Counted from the first letter of the stretch, positions 17,963 through 27,187 are shown. The stretch: 64,000 nucleotides of DNA from PRS1 sp965250265 (GCA_965250265.1 CBDFNO010000009.1:186001-250000); one strand, 5' to 3'. Notes: generated by a model not told the origin, from the sequence alone. Numbers and translations are program-made.

Positions 17963-18006
17963 GACAAAATGTCGTTTAAACCTAGTAATAGCGTGACTTT
18001 TAGTCA
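17963..18006. promoter_or_regulatory. clpB: Two palindromes upstream of clpB
   Basis: GACAAAATGTC (17963-17973) and TGACTTTTAGTCA (17994-18006) are both perfect inverted repeats with a 3-bp centre, separated by about 31 bp centre to centre (three helical turns). They lie 71-114 bp upstream of the clpB ATG and 52-95 bp upstream of the divergent ytxJ. The pair looks like a two-site operator for a dimeric stress regulator. The regulator is not known. Confidence 0.45.
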
Positions 18007-18057
18007 GTTTGTAAGGTTTTGTAAAGACATCGACTTATTGTAAAATGATTAATATAT

Positions 18058-18450
18058 ATGGGACTATTTAATAGTTTATTTGGCAGTTCTAATGCCAAAC
18101 AAAAAGAAAAGAAAGTTTTGCCTTGGATTGCTTTGAGTTCTACCCAACAATTGGATGATATAGTTGAGGCTTCAAAAGTTAGACCACAACTTATTTTTAA
18201 ATTTTCTACACGATGTGGAATTAGTAGAATGGTTTTAAACCAATTTGAAAGCAACTACAATTTCTCTGAAGATGATTTAGATTTATACTTTTTAGATTTA
18301 ATAAGTTATCGAGATGTTTCTAATGAAGTTGGTTATAAGTTTCAAGTGATACACGAGTCTCCTCAATTATTGGTAATTAAGAATGGAGTAGTGGTTGCTC
18401 ATAGTTCTCATGGCGGTATTAATACGATAGATTTGAGCAGCTTTCTTTAA
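18058..18450 (+). CDS. ytxJ: YtxJ-type bacilliredoxin
   Basis: 130 residues of the YtxJ family, a monothiol thioredoxin-fold protein linked to bacillithiol-dependent redox repair. Key features are the FKFSTRCGISRMVLNQFE segment, in which the single conserved Cys replaces the CxxC of thioredoxins, and the cis-Pro-containing strand VIHESPQLLVIKNGVVVAHS. The short basic N-terminus (MGLFNSLFGSSNAKQKEKKV) is typical of flavobacterial homologues. It is divergent from clpB and may share its stress control. Bacillithiol use by this organism is implied, but no biosynthesis gene lies in the window. Confidence 0.9.
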   Translation: MGLFNSLFGSSNAKQKEKKVLPWIALSSTQQLDDIVEASKVRPQLIFKFSTRCGISRMVLNQFESNYNFSEDDLDLYFLDLISYRDVSNEVGYKFQVIHESPQLLVIKNGVVVAHSSHGGINTIDLSSFL

Positions 18451-18483
18451 TAACTTTTATTAGTCTTTATCATTTTAAAAATA

Positions 18484-18552
18484 TAACTTCGCTTATTCGT
18501 GCTGAGCTAGTCGAAGTATCATCTGATATGGATAATTAAAAAAATCCATATC
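18484..18552. repeat. REP-like segment with perfect inverted repeat
   Basis: A GTGCTGAGCTAGTCGAAGTA segment resembles the short intergenic REP-like element often seen in Bacteroidota (CTGAG-CGTAGTCGAAG). It is followed by the perfect 9-bp inverted repeat GATATGGAT (18525-18533) / ATCCATATC (18544-18552) with an AT-rich loop. It lies between ytxJ and the DUF1963 gene and could end ytxJ transcription, although there is no clear U-run after the stem. Confidence 0.4.
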
Positions 18553-18577
18553 AAAGCGTTACTACCAATTCAAAAAA

Positions 18578-19564
18578 ATGAAAGGATTAATTATATTCGG
18601 AATACTTTTACTAACAGGAATAGTTGCATTTGTTGTTTATCAAAATAAGAAAAACCCAAATACAAACTTCAAAACGTTAGAATCGGAAGATATCGAAGTA
18701 AGTTATCTTTTAGAAGAGGGAGAAATTATCACGAAAGAAAAAATGAAAAATTTGTTTGATAATTTTAGACTTTCAAAACATTGGGAAACTTTTGAACCTA
18801 AATTAAGAGATGAAATAAACATAGAAACATTTCCAGAAGATAAAATTGCTTTGGGGAAATCAAAATTTGGAGGAAAACCAGACTTACCTAAAAATATTGA
18901 ATGGTTTAAAGAAGCAAGTGGAAAATCGCTTTCATTTATTGCTCAACTTAATTTTAGTGAACTTCAAAAGTTTAATATCTCAAAAGAGCTTCCGAAAGAG
19001 GGTATATTATATTTTTTCTATTCTGCAAACCAAGAAGCTTGGGGTTTTGATATCAAGGATAAAGATAAATTCAAAGTGTTTTACTCTATTGATACAGAAA
19101 ATCTCGAATCTAAACCTTTCCCAGCTGATTTAGAACAATTCGGTATTTATAAGTCTTGCTCTTTAAAATTTTCAAATGCTGTGAGCTTACCAAGTTGGGA
19201 AAATAAATTTGTTGGAGAAGTCTTAAATGATTCAGAAGTGGATAGTTATATGGAAATAACTTCAGCTGACGACAATAATAAAATACTTGGTTATTCGGAC
19301 AACATTCAAGGCGAAATGGAATTGGAATGTCAATTAGTGACAAATGGACTTTTTTGTGGAGACCCAAGCGGTTATAACGACCCAAGACGAAAGCAACTCG
19401 AAAAGGGAGCTTCTGATTGGAAATTATTATTACAAATCGATTCCGAAGATGATAAAACGGAAATGATGTGGGGAGATTCTGGAAGACTATATTTTTGGAT
19501 AAGACAACAAGATTTAAAAGAATTGAATTTTGAAAAATCTTGGTTTGTATTACAATGTTATTAA
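18578..19564 (+). CDS. DUF1963 (YwqG-like) membrane-anchored protein
   Basis: 328 residues: an N-terminal membrane anchor (MKGLIIFGILLLTGIVAFVV), a charged linker, then a DUF1963/YwqG domain. That domain is recognised by GKSKFGGKPDLPKNIEWFKE, SLSFIAQLNFSEL and the C-terminal DSGRLYFWIRQQDLKELNF. YwqG-like proteins are often found beside polymorphic toxins and in integron or cassette arrays, and their function is unknown. The gene is followed by a long hairpin of the cassette-site type (site C), consistent with a mobile single-gene unit. Confidence 0.85.
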   Translation: MKGLIIFGILLLTGIVAFVVYQNKKNPNTNFKTLESEDIEVSYLLEEGEIITKEKMKNLFDNFRLSKHWETFEPKLRDEINIETFPEDKIALGKSKFGGKPDLPKNIEWFKEASGKSLSFIAQLNFSELQKFNISKELPKEGILYFFYSANQEAWGFDIKDKDKFKVFYSIDTENLESKPFPADLEQFGIYKSCSLKFSNAVSLPSWENKFVGEVLNDSEVDSYMEITSADDNNKILGYSDNIQGEMELECQLVTNGLFCGDPSGYNDPRRKQLEKGASDWKLLLQIDSEDDKTEMMWGDSGRLYFWIRQQDLKELNFEKSWFVLQCY

Positions 19565-19579
19565 TAGAATAAACTGGTG

Positions 19580-19762
19580 GTAACAACGTGTATAAAACAT
19601 AGTTAATAAGAGCTAAACCGAAAGGTTTGTACTTATTTACAGAGACCGCCAAATTTTTAAATTTGGCTTTTAAAATAAAAAAGTAAAAACAAAACATAAA
19701 AATTCGGCTCTGTGTTAATCCGAAAAGTTAGCGTCTTTTTACACGCTACGTTTCATACACAA
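19580..19762. repeat. Cassette-site-like long hairpin, site C
   Basis: GTAACAACGTGTATAAAACATAG begins 15 bp after the DUF1963 stop. Its part GTGTATAAAACATAG (19588-19602) pairs with CTACGTTTCATACAC (19746-19760) with two mismatches. The 140 bp between contain nested stems such as CCAAATTT/AAATTTGG. The CAACGTGTATA core is shared with sites B and F. I see no gene in 19565-19805. Confidence 0.55.
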
Positions 19763-19805
19763 GACCGATAAGCGTAACTTTCAAAAATATATTAAAAAAC
19801 TCCCA

Positions 19806-20987
19806 TTATCCTCTAATGCGATACGAGCTAATAATATCTTTAAGTTTTAATTTTAGATCTTCTCCTGTATCATATACCATTTGCTCATTGCTTGGAAATG
19901 GAACTCTTCTATGTTTGAGTATTTTCCTGTCTTTATTAGTTAAAGCTCTTTTATCTCCTCTAAAACTTGCATATAAGTTTTCGAATACAAACTCGCTATC
20001 TATAGTAAATGTATCTAACAACTCGTTATTTTTTAAATCAATATAAACGACATCAGCTATTACTTTAGTTGATTTTAATTGTAAAAACTCCAAAAACCTT
20101 GCTTTAACCAATACAATTTTATCAAGTTTAATATCATTACCTAAACTGTCTTTGGCAACATTGCCATCACTATCTAACTGATATTCCCAACCATCTACAA
20201 TTTCTTTTTCTCTTGTATATATACGCTCTGTTATACGTTCTGGCGAAATATTAATTTGTTTTAATAGAAACTTCATGGTATAATCATAAACAAGTTTAGG
20301 GTCAGTATTTGAACTATAAACGGTCCAAAACTTATTCAAACCATAAGTGTCAAAATTGAGTAAGTCTTCTTCTAAACGTGTTGGAATAACTTGACGTGTT
20401 TGGTTTTCGATAGAAACCAAAACATAATCAGTTCCCGTTTCATGAGCTTCATCCATTAGTTGTCTTACATCTTCAAAGTTTGGATTGATGCTTTCTATAT
20501 AGTTAAATAACTTATAAGCTTCTCTTGCACTATACTTATTACCAGAATCAAGTAAATCTAATCCTTTGTCAGCCAAATAATCTGAAACTTTATAACGATA
20601 ATCTATAATAGCGTCACTATAATCATTAAAAGCAAATGAAATAATTCTTTTACCAACTTTTAGAGGTAATACTGGTTTTATGGCTTCTTGACGTGCATCT
20701 AAATTTGTATAAATCTCATAAATAGACTTATAATATTCTGGATTTCCATCTTCTTTATACTGATTAATTGTATTTAAATCACGTGCTACAGCTTTCAGAT
20801 AAGCATCTTCTAGCATGACAATAAATTCACGCTTTCTTTTTTTGTCTTTGTTAGACTCAAGTTTTTTTAGAGCATTAGAAATTGCATGGTCATAATTACC
20901 TCTATATAATGCTTTTTCAATTTGTTTTCTTCCACCACAAGATATTAGTACTGAAAGAAGTACTGATAAGAGTAATAGTCGTTTCAT
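19806..20987 (-). CDS. Lipoprotein with helical repeats, function unknown
   Basis: 393 residues with a lipoprotein signal (MKRLLLLSVLLSVLISCGG). The N-terminal half is helical with TPR-like stretches (KALYRGNYDHAISNALKKLE; LADKGLDLLDSGNKYSAREA). The C-terminal half has mixed strands (VLVSIENQTRQVIPTRLEED; KSTKVIADVVYIDLKNNELL) and reads like a periplasmic assembly or adaptor domain. It is a stand-alone gene found widely in Flavobacteriia; I do not know its function. Confidence 0.75.
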   Translation of the reverse strand: MKRLLLLSVLLSVLISCGGRKQIEKALYRGNYDHAISNALKKLESNKDKKRKREFIVMLEDAYLKAVARDLNTINQYKEDGNPEYYKSIYEIYTNLDARQEAIKPVLPLKVGKRIISFAFNDYSDAIIDYRYKVSDYLADKGLDLLDSGNKYSAREAYKLFNYIESINPNFEDVRQLMDEAHETGTDYVLVSIENQTRQVIPTRLEEDLLNFDTYGLNKFWTVYSSNTDPKLVYDYTMKFLLKQINISPERITERIYTREKEIVDGWEYQLDSDGNVAKDSLGNDIKLDKIVLVKARFLEFLQLKSTKVIADVVYIDLKNNELLDTFTIDSEFVFENLYASFRGDKRALTNKDRKILKHRRVPFPSNEQMVYDTGEDLKLKLKDIISSYRIRG

Positions 20988-21041
20988 AAGCTTAATATTT
21001 TAAGTTCTTTTATGGTAAATTTCAATTATAATGCCAAAACA

Positions 21042-21076
21042 AAAAAATAACCCTCAAATTTTATTGTTTGAAGGTT
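21042..21076 (-). terminator. Intrinsic terminator after fahA
   Basis: AACCCTCAAA (21049-21058) pairs with TTTGAAGGTT (21067-21076) with one mismatch. On the minus strand the stem is followed by a run of seven T (the A run on the plus strand at about 21042-21048). The position, 41 bp beyond the fahA stop, fits an intrinsic terminator. Confidence 0.7.
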
Positions 21077-21116
21077 AAGATACTGATTTTTAGTACTCTT
21101 TTAGACAAGAAATTTA

Positions 21117-22394
21117 TTACTTATAAACAGGAAGCAGCTTCGTTTTTACTTCACCAAATCCAATTCGTGTACCATCATTTTCGCAATAGCCACGCATAAT
21201 AACTGTATCATTATCATTTATAAATTTGCGTTCTGTTCCATCTTTCATTTTAAGAGGTTTTTCTCCTCTCCAAGAGAGTTCTAACATAGAGCCATAAGAA
21301 TCTGAAGTAGTTCCAGAAATCGTTCCGCTTCCCATCATATCGCCAGAGTTTACAGGACAACCATTAGATGTATGATGTGCTAACTGCTGTACCATATTCC
21401 AGTACATATATTTAAAATTAGAATTACTTACTACTGTTTCTTTAGCTCCTTTAGGTTGAATGGCTACTTCAAGGTTTATATCAAAACTCTTTTTGCCCTT
21501 ATATTGTAAGTAAGGCAGTTGTGGCTTAATCGATTTTGGACTTTCTACTCTAAATGGTTCAAGAGCATCAAGGGTAACAATCCATGGAGAAATTGAAGAC
21601 GCAAAGCTTTTTGCTAAAAATGGTCCAAGAGGTACATATTCCCATTTTTGTATGTCACGAGCAGACCAATCATTTAGTAAAACCAATCCGAAAATATAAT
21701 CTTCAGCTTCTTCTATTGGTATTGATTCGCCTAAATCGTTAGCATCTGTTGTAATAAATGCCATTTCTAATTCAAAATCTACAAGTTTGGAAGGACCAAA
21801 AACTGGTGTATCACTTCCAGCAGGAAGTGTTTGACCTTGTGGACGATTTACTGGAATATCAGATGGAATAATTGAACTGCTTCTACCATGATAACCAACA
21901 GGAATGTGCAACCAATTTGGCATCAAAGCATTATCTGGATCTCTAAACATCGTACCAACATTGGTTGCATGCTCTATACTTGAATAGAAATCGGTATAAT
22001 CACCAATTTGAACTGGTAATTGCATTTCAATTTCATCTAATCGAAATAAAACGGTTTCCTTATTTTTTTTGTTAGACTTTAAAACATCATTGTTACTGTC
22101 GAATATTTCAGCAATTCTATTACGCACTAATCGCCAGGTTTTCCTTCCGTCAGCAATAAAATCATTTAATGTGTCTTGAAGAAAAATATCGTCGGTAAGG
22201 GGAATCCCTTTAAAATATCCTAATTGATGCAGTGCACCTAAATCTATTGCAGTGTCACCTATACGAGTTCCAATGGTGATGATATCATCTCTTGTTAAAA
22301 ACACACCAAAAGGAATATTTTGAATTGGAAAGTCAGAATTCTTATCAACGTGTAACCACGAAGTTCTATCTGGATTGTTAGCTGATAAAGGCAT
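21117..22394 (-). CDS. fahA: Fumarylacetoacetase
   Basis: 425 residues, the usual length for the two-domain FAH enzyme that cleaves fumarylacetoacetate to fumarate and acetoacetate in the last step of tyrosine degradation. Recognisable parts are the N-terminal SH3-like domain (FPIQNIPFGVFLTR), the DYTDFYSSIEHATNVGTMFR active-site segment, VDFELEMAFITTDANDLGES with metal-binding Glu residues, LLNDWSARDIQKWEYVPLGP, and SGDMMGSGTISGT. It is divergent from glyA, an arrangement common in Flavobacteriia. It has its own terminator downstream. Confidence 0.97.
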   Translation of the reverse strand: MPLSANNPDRTSWLHVDKNSDFPIQNIPFGVFLTRDDIITIGTRIGDTAIDLGALHQLGYFKGIPLTDDIFLQDTLNDFIADGRKTWRLVRNRIAEIFDSNNDVLKSNKKNKETVLFRLDEIEMQLPVQIGDYTDFYSSIEHATNVGTMFRDPDNALMPNWLHIPVGYHGRSSSIIPSDIPVNRPQGQTLPAGSDTPVFGPSKLVDFELEMAFITTDANDLGESIPIEEAEDYIFGLVLLNDWSARDIQKWEYVPLGPFLAKSFASSISPWIVTLDALEPFRVESPKSIKPQLPYLQYKGKKSFDINLEVAIQPKGAKETVVSNSNFKYMYWNMVQQLAHHTSNGCPVNSGDMMGSGTISGTTSDSYGSMLELSWRGEKPLKMKDGTERKFINDNDTVIMRGYCENDGTRIGFGEVKTKLLPVYK

Positions 22395-22545
22395 AATGTT
22401 ATTGTTGATTAGTTGTTATTAAATAATATTCAAATATATGTTTTTTGAATAATTAAACTAATGTATTTACTATTTTTACTCAGCTAAGAGCTATTTTGAT
22501 AAATAGGTCGTCGTGAACCTACTTTATATTTTTTTCATTAGCTTT

Positions 22546-22580
22546 TTGATAATTTAAAATGAAAAAATTATGTAGGTTTG
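22546..22580 (+). promoter_or_regulatory. glyA: Probable glyA promoter
   Basis: TAGGTTTG at 22573-22580 fits the TAnnTTTG -7 consensus of Bacteroidota and lies 28 bp before the glyA ATG. A TTG at 22546-22548 would be the -33 element, with a rather long 24-bp spacing. Confidence 0.5.
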
Positions 22581-22607
22581 CCTTTCATTTTATAATAAAA
22601 TAAATTT

Positions 22608-23879
22608 ATGCAACGGGACGAACAAATTTTTGAATTGATTCAAGCTGAACACGAACGCCAATTACATGGTTTAGAATTAATAGCTTCAGAGAATTTTGTA
22701 AGTGACCAAGTTATGGAAGCTGCAGGTTCAGTATTAACAAATAAATATGCTGAAGGCTTACCAGGAAAGCGATATTATGGAGGTTGTGAAGTTGTTGATG
22801 AGGTTGAGCAATTGGCTATAGATAGAGCAAAGACTTTATTTGGTGCTTCTTGGGTTAATGTACAACCACATTCAGGAAGTCAAGCTAATACTGCTGTGTT
22901 TGCTGCATGCTTAAAACCAGGAGATAAAATTCTTGGGTTTGATTTGTCTCATGGAGGACACTTAACACATGGTTCGCCAGTTAACTTTTCAGGTAAACTT
23001 TATAATCCTGTGTTTTATGGTGTAGATGAAGACAATGGTTTTATTAATTATGATAAAATGGAAGCGATTGCTAAAAAGGAACAGCCAAAACTAATTATTG
23101 CTGGAGCTTCTGCTTATTCACGTGATATGGATTTTAAACGTTTTAGAGAGATAGCAAATAGTGTAGGAGCTATTTTGTTTGCCGATATTTCACATCCTGC
23201 CGGTTTAATTGCTAAAGGTATTTTAAACGATCCTATTCAACATTGTCATGTGGTAACAACAACAACTCATAAAACATTAAGAGGACCAAGAGGAGGAATG
23301 ATCATGATGGGAGAAGATTTTGAAAACCCTTTTGGAATACGATTGAAAAACGGGAATCTTCGTAAAATGTCTTCTTTATTTGATTCTGCTGTGTTTCCAG
23401 GAAATCAAGGAGGACCATTGGAGCATATTATCGCTGCTAAAGCTATTGCTTTTGGCGAAGCTTTAACTGATGAATTTTTACATTATACATTACAAGTAAA
23501 GAAAAATGCAGAAGCCATGGCAAAAGCATTTGTAGATAGAGGTTATAATATTATTTCTGGCGGAACAGATAATCATATGATGCTTATTGATTTGCGTAAC
23601 AAGAATATCACTGGTAAAGATGCAGAACAAGCTTTGGTTAAGGCTGATATTACAGTAAATAAAAATATGGTCCCTTTTGATGATAAGTCACCATTTGTAA
23701 CCTCTGGAGTTAGAGTAGGAACTCCGGCAATAACAACCAGAGGTCTTAAAGAAGATGATATGGACGACATTGTAGCATTGATAGATGAAGTTATTAATAA
23801 CTACGAAAACGAATCTGTTATGGAAGCTGTTGCTGAAAAAGTGAATACAATGATGGAAGGTTTGCCTTTGTTTGCTTAA
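22608..23879 (+). CDS. glyA: Serine hydroxymethyltransferase
   Basis: 423 residues. Interconverts serine and glycine with tetrahydrofolate, feeding one-carbon metabolism. The PLP-binding Lys lies in VVTTTTHKTLRGPRGGMIMM. Other signatures are ELIASENFVSDQVMEAAGSV, NKYAEGLPGKRYYGGCEVVD and the folate-site segment SGVRVGTPAITTRGL. It is a single gene with its own promoter and a good terminator at 23904-23933. Confidence 0.98.
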   Translation: MQRDEQIFELIQAEHERQLHGLELIASENFVSDQVMEAAGSVLTNKYAEGLPGKRYYGGCEVVDEVEQLAIDRAKTLFGASWVNVQPHSGSQANTAVFAACLKPGDKILGFDLSHGGHLTHGSPVNFSGKLYNPVFYGVDEDNGFINYDKMEAIAKKEQPKLIIAGASAYSRDMDFKRFREIANSVGAILFADISHPAGLIAKGILNDPIQHCHVVTTTTHKTLRGPRGGMIMMGEDFENPFGIRLKNGNLRKMSSLFDSAVFPGNQGGPLEHIIAAKAIAFGEALTDEFLHYTLQVKKNAEAMAKAFVDRGYNIISGGTDNHMMLIDLRNKNITGKDAEQALVKADITVNKNMVPFDDKSPFVTSGVRVGTPAITTRGLKEDDMDDIVALIDEVINNYENESVMEAVAEKVNTMMEGLPLFA

Positions 23880-23903
23880 AAAGAAAATAAGTTTTAATAA
23901 AAG

Positions 23904-23933
23904 CTCCTTAAAATTAATTTAGGAGTTTTTTTG
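23904..23933 (+). terminator. Intrinsic terminator after glyA
   Basis: CTCCTTAAA and the complementary TTTAGGAG form a stem around a short AT loop, immediately followed by seven T residues, 24 bp after the glyA stop codon. Confidence 0.8.
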
Positions 23934-23949
23934 CTTTGTTGGTTGCAGT

Positions 23950-24603
23950 TTATTCCTCTCTTAAAATCAAATTCCTAAATCGCCCCGAAGAGCCGAAACC
24001 CGTCCAAATTCCTATTTTTTTTGATTTTGTTGAAGTTAGTCTATCAACAATTAAAACAGGTTCGGATAAATCATTTACAAATACTTCTACTTTTTCTTCA
24101 TTTATGTTAATTAAAACCTTGAACCAATCATCAGGATTTGGAGGAACTGCAATTTCGTACTCAAATTCGCCAGTTCTTTCATCCCTTAGTTTTCGCCATG
24201 TAAATTCAGGATGAAATATATATTGAACCATGTGGTCTTTTCTTATTTGTTCTTTAGCTACAAAATTGAATGGGCGGAAATATATAACTTCATAAGTTGA
24301 ATCATTTTGAATATTAAAAGCTATTCCAATAAAACTCTTACCTGGATTGTTCTCACCTAAAAGTTCAACTTCAATAATACCTTTATCAAATTCTACATCT
24401 TCTAATATTCCAATACCATCACTATTCTCTGCATTCATTTCTACAGCCCCTAGTTGATCTCCGTACAACGATATTATACGATTCACTGCCTTTATTTTCT
24501 TATTTTGGTATTTATCAGATAAGCTTATCTGTTGTTGACAAAACGAATTGATAGACATTAGAAAGAAAATTGTTACAAGTGTATTAATTTTTGATTTTTT
24601 CAT
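23950..24603 (-). CDS. Secreted DUF1080/LamG-like domain protein
   Basis: About 217 residues from ATG 24603, which gives a signal peptide (MKKSKINTLVTIFFLMSINS, then FCQQ); the longer frame adds 13 residues. The body is a concanavalin-like beta-sandwich: GIIEVELLGENNPGKSFIGI, STYEVIYFRPFNF, and the typical end IGIWTGFGSSGRFRNLIL. It is related to the 3-keto-disaccharide hydrolase/DUF1080 group by overall pattern. It is convergent with glyA (17 bp after its terminator). The substrate is unknown. Confidence 0.75.
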   Translation of the reverse strand: MKKSKINTLVTIFFLMSINSFCQQQISLSDKYQNKKIKAVNRIISLYGDQLGAVEMNAENSDGIGILEDVEFDKGIIEVELLGENNPGKSFIGIAFNIQNDSTYEVIYFRPFNFVAKEQIRKDHMVQYIFHPEFTWRKLRDERTGEFEYEIAVPPNPDDWFKVLININEEKVEVFVNDLSEPVLIVDRLTSTKSKKIGIWTGFGSSGRFRNLILREE

Positions 24604-24743
24604 ATTAATTAGTTTAATTAACTCTAATGAACTGAGTTGCAATTTATTGACAAATTACAAGAAAGTTGAAGAGCTGGCTTCAATCATTGTATTTACTACC
24701 TTCACAGCTATTATTTATTTACATTGGTAGCGATTCGATATTA

Positions 24744-25997
24744 TCAATTTTCATTAGCTAAAGAGTTTATATTATCCATTAAAACTGCTCCGACCTTTTC
24801 ATCAATTGACATTCCAGTTAAGTATCCTGCATGTTTCACTTTGGGATATTCTTCGAAAAACTCCGGTGTTAGTATATACCCTAAGGCATCCATACCTAAA
24901 CCGATCACAAACCTCGGACCTTGGTTAGTCATAAGTCTTTTTGTTTCGAATGAGTGAGTGGGCGTAGTTTCTCCAGGGTGAGTAACGAACTGTGCATTTC
25001 CAATTGAAAACCAAGCAACTTCTGTACTTACACTATCTGTTATCGATCGATTTATCACTCCCATTTTAGCCAGTTGTTGAAAATTGACATTCGATACGGG
25101 TAAATTGAATATCCTACTTTTGAATTGAATAGATTCTGAGTTTAATTTGATTGGATCTTTTAAAGCAGTCGTAATTTTTTCCCCTAACTCTTGTCCTCTT
25201 TTATTTACACTTTCAAAAGATTTAGTTTCGTATTCAGGCTGCACCCAGCCTCCAATGGCTCCTTGAAGAAAGAAATTTACTCCTCCTATTTTTTTATCGA
25301 GAACAGAATACATTGAGGATACATAGTCCGCTGAAACTGCACTTGAGGTACCATCCATTATGGTTGGGTGACAAGCAAAATTATTCAGGGTTGCAATGGA
25401 TTCCCCCTTCTGATCCAGAAATTGGAGGATTGTTAGAGAGCGATCTAAACTTAAAGAATCAGAAATATTAAATACCCAATCTTCTCCAAATTGTGTTTCT
25501 GCGTATACCGCTATTGCATCTTGTCTGTTTTTCCATGCCGCATCTATTGCATCCGATGATTTCTGAATAATTTTTTCCATATATTCTGAATCAACGCCCG
25601 ATGTCATCTGGTCGGGTCCCCAAATACCAACAACATCAGGTCCAGAATGTGTATGAGTGGAAGCCATTACAATGTGAGATGCATCAAATTCAGAAGTTGG
25701 AATTCTTGATGAAACTTCTTTTCTAATTTTAACTAGTGTTGGATGAAGCATCCCAATACAGTCGTATACAACAATTGCCATTGTATTCTTTGAATCGGAC
25801 AGAACCATCGCTTTAACATATAGAGAATCATGTACTGTTGTAAAACGACGATTATTTTTGTCACCAGCAATAAACGCACCTATTTTGGGTGTGATAGATT
25901 GGTAAGAAACACCAACCTTTAATTCTCCAGATTCATCTTTTTTTTGATTACAACCAAAGAGTAATAAACTAATCAGTAGTGCTGTTATTTGCTTCAT
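24744..25997 (-). CDS. Neutral-ceramidase-like lipoprotein
   Basis: 417 residues. A lipoprotein signal (MKQITALLISLLLFGCNQKK) is followed by the N-terminal domain of neutral/alkaline non-lysosomal ceramidases: VGVSYQSITPKIGAFIAGDK, the zinc-ligand segment IVMASTHTHSGPDVVGIWGP and the second histidine region TLNNFACHPTIMDGTSSAVS. Members cleave N-acyl sphingosine or act as esterases on related lipids; Bacteroidota make sphingolipids. It carries only the catalytic domain, shorter than full ceramidases (over 600 residues). Site D lies just upstream. Confidence 0.88.
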   Translation of the reverse strand: MKQITALLISLLLFGCNQKKDESGELKVGVSYQSITPKIGAFIAGDKNNRRFTTVHDSLYVKAMVLSDSKNTMAIVVYDCIGMLHPTLVKIRKEVSSRIPTSEFDASHIVMASTHTHSGPDVVGIWGPDQMTSGVDSEYMEKIIQKSSDAIDAAWKNRQDAIAVYAETQFGEDWVFNISDSLSLDRSLTILQFLDQKGESIATLNNFACHPTIMDGTSSAVSADYVSSMYSVLDKKIGGVNFFLQGAIGGWVQPEYETKSFESVNKRGQELGEKITTALKDPIKLNSESIQFKSRIFNLPVSNVNFQQLAKMGVINRSITDSVSTEVAWFSIGNAQFVTHPGETTPTHSFETKRLMTNQGPRFVIGLGMDALGYILTPEFFEEYPKVKHAGYLTGMSIDEKVGAVLMDNINSLANEN

Positions 25998-26045
25998 TTA
26001 TTAAATTTTATAAACGTTATAACGTGATAATTAATTTTTTAATAA

Positions 26046-26095
26046 CCTCTAACAGTGATTATAAAGAGCCTTTTAATGCCTTATATATTGCTATG
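26046..26095. repeat. Cassette-site-like hairpin, site D
   Basis: CTCTAACAGTGATTATAAAGAGCC, then TTTTAATGCC, then TTATATATTGCTATG. The layout is the same as site G (CCGCCAACGTTTAGTATATGAGCC, loop, GGCTTATATACATTGTTATAG): an AAC-containing left arm, a central GCC, and a TATATTG right arm. It lies between the ceramidase-like and serine-hydrolase genes. Confidence 0.45.
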
Positions 26096-27128
26096 AATTT
26101 TTTTTATTTCTAATTATTTTTACAATACGGCTATATACAATTTCCGATAAATTCCAGTCATATCCATTAAAGTCAGTTGTATTAATAAATTGAATAACAA
26201 CTGTATCAATATCTTTGTGGTATTCTGCAAGACTTTGATAGCCAGGAACCAGACCTCCATGTTCGTACACGTAAATAGAGGAATAGATTTCCTGCTCGCC
26301 TTCATTAAACACTGAACCATCGTTTAATGCACGCAAGAATATCCCAACATCCTCTGCTGTGGCTAACATGCCTACATCCTCACTCTTGAAATCGTCCTCA
26401 ATGCCAACATAATAACCACTCATAACATCGTCTAAATCCACTTCACTAAGTGTGCCGAACGTATTGTTCAGCTCAAGTGGTATCAAAATTTCCTCCTTGA
26501 AATATTGTTGACGGCTATAACCCACCACTTTCTCAATGATTCTAGAAAGCAACAAATAATTCGTATTTGAATAGCCATAATCTTCATCTGGTTCAAAGTT
26601 AGCCGGCAAATCAAGTGCGAATTCAAGCGCATCTTTACTGCTATCCTGTCGATTTTCCCAAAAATCAGGATAGTCGGTATAATTGGGAATGCCACTCCGG
26701 TGTTGCACCATCAATCTCAAGGTGATTTTTTCTGCATTTTCAATTCTCCCTACAAGTTCTGGAAAGTAATCAGCGAGCGTTTTATCTAAAGACAATCGTT
26801 TGTCATTGACTAATTTGGAGATAGCAACAGCGACATATAACTTGCTGATACTGGCAATCTTAAATAAGGCTTTAGGGTCGGCAGGTATTTTGTTTTTTCG
26901 GTCTTTCCAGCCACTTGCATAAAATGCTGGTGGTTTGCCTGCTTCGTCCACATAAACAATCATTCCATCAAATCCATAACCAATGGCTTCATTTACTTGT
27001 TCTTGAACAGTATCTGGTAGTGGTAATATCCAAGCTTTTACCAAAATCCATGGTACGAACCACAAGGAGATTACGCTTGCAATAATAAATATTATTCTGA
27101 GTATTCGTTTTGTTGGTTTCTTCGTCAT
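26091..27128 (-). CDS. Serine hydrolase (beta-lactamase class C family)
   Basis: 345 residues. An N-terminal membrane anchor (RILRIIFIIASVISLWFVPW) precedes a beta-lactamase/PBP-like fold: the catalytic SxxK is in FKIASISKLYVAVA (about residue 93), the YxN motif in YGYSNTNYLLL (about 187), and the third motif is the HGG in YEHGGLVPGYQSLAEY. Such proteins are D-Ala-D-Ala carboxypeptidases or esterases rather than proven beta-lactamases. It is flanked by sites D and E and so is cassette-like. Substrate unknown. Confidence 0.9.
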   Translation of the reverse strand: MTKKPTKRILRIIFIIASVISLWFVPWILVKAWILPLPDTVQEQVNEAIGYGFDGMIVYVDEAGKPPAFYASGWKDRKNKIPADPKALFKIASISKLYVAVAISKLVNDKRLSLDKTLADYFPELVGRIENAEKITLRLMVQHRSGIPNYTDYPDFWENRQDSSKDALEFALDLPANFEPDEDYGYSNTNYLLLSRIIEKVVGYSRQQYFKEEILIPLELNNTFGTLSEVDLDDVMSGYYVGIEDDFKSEDVGMLATAEDVGIFLRALNDGSVFNEGEQEIYSSIYVYEHGGLVPGYQSLAEYHKDIDTVVIQFINTTDFNGYDWNLSEIVYSRIVKIIRNKKNS

Positions 27129-27187
27129 ATTATTTCAGGACTGTGTGGCTTTTATTAAAATTCGTCTTTGGCGAATGTGTTCCATCG

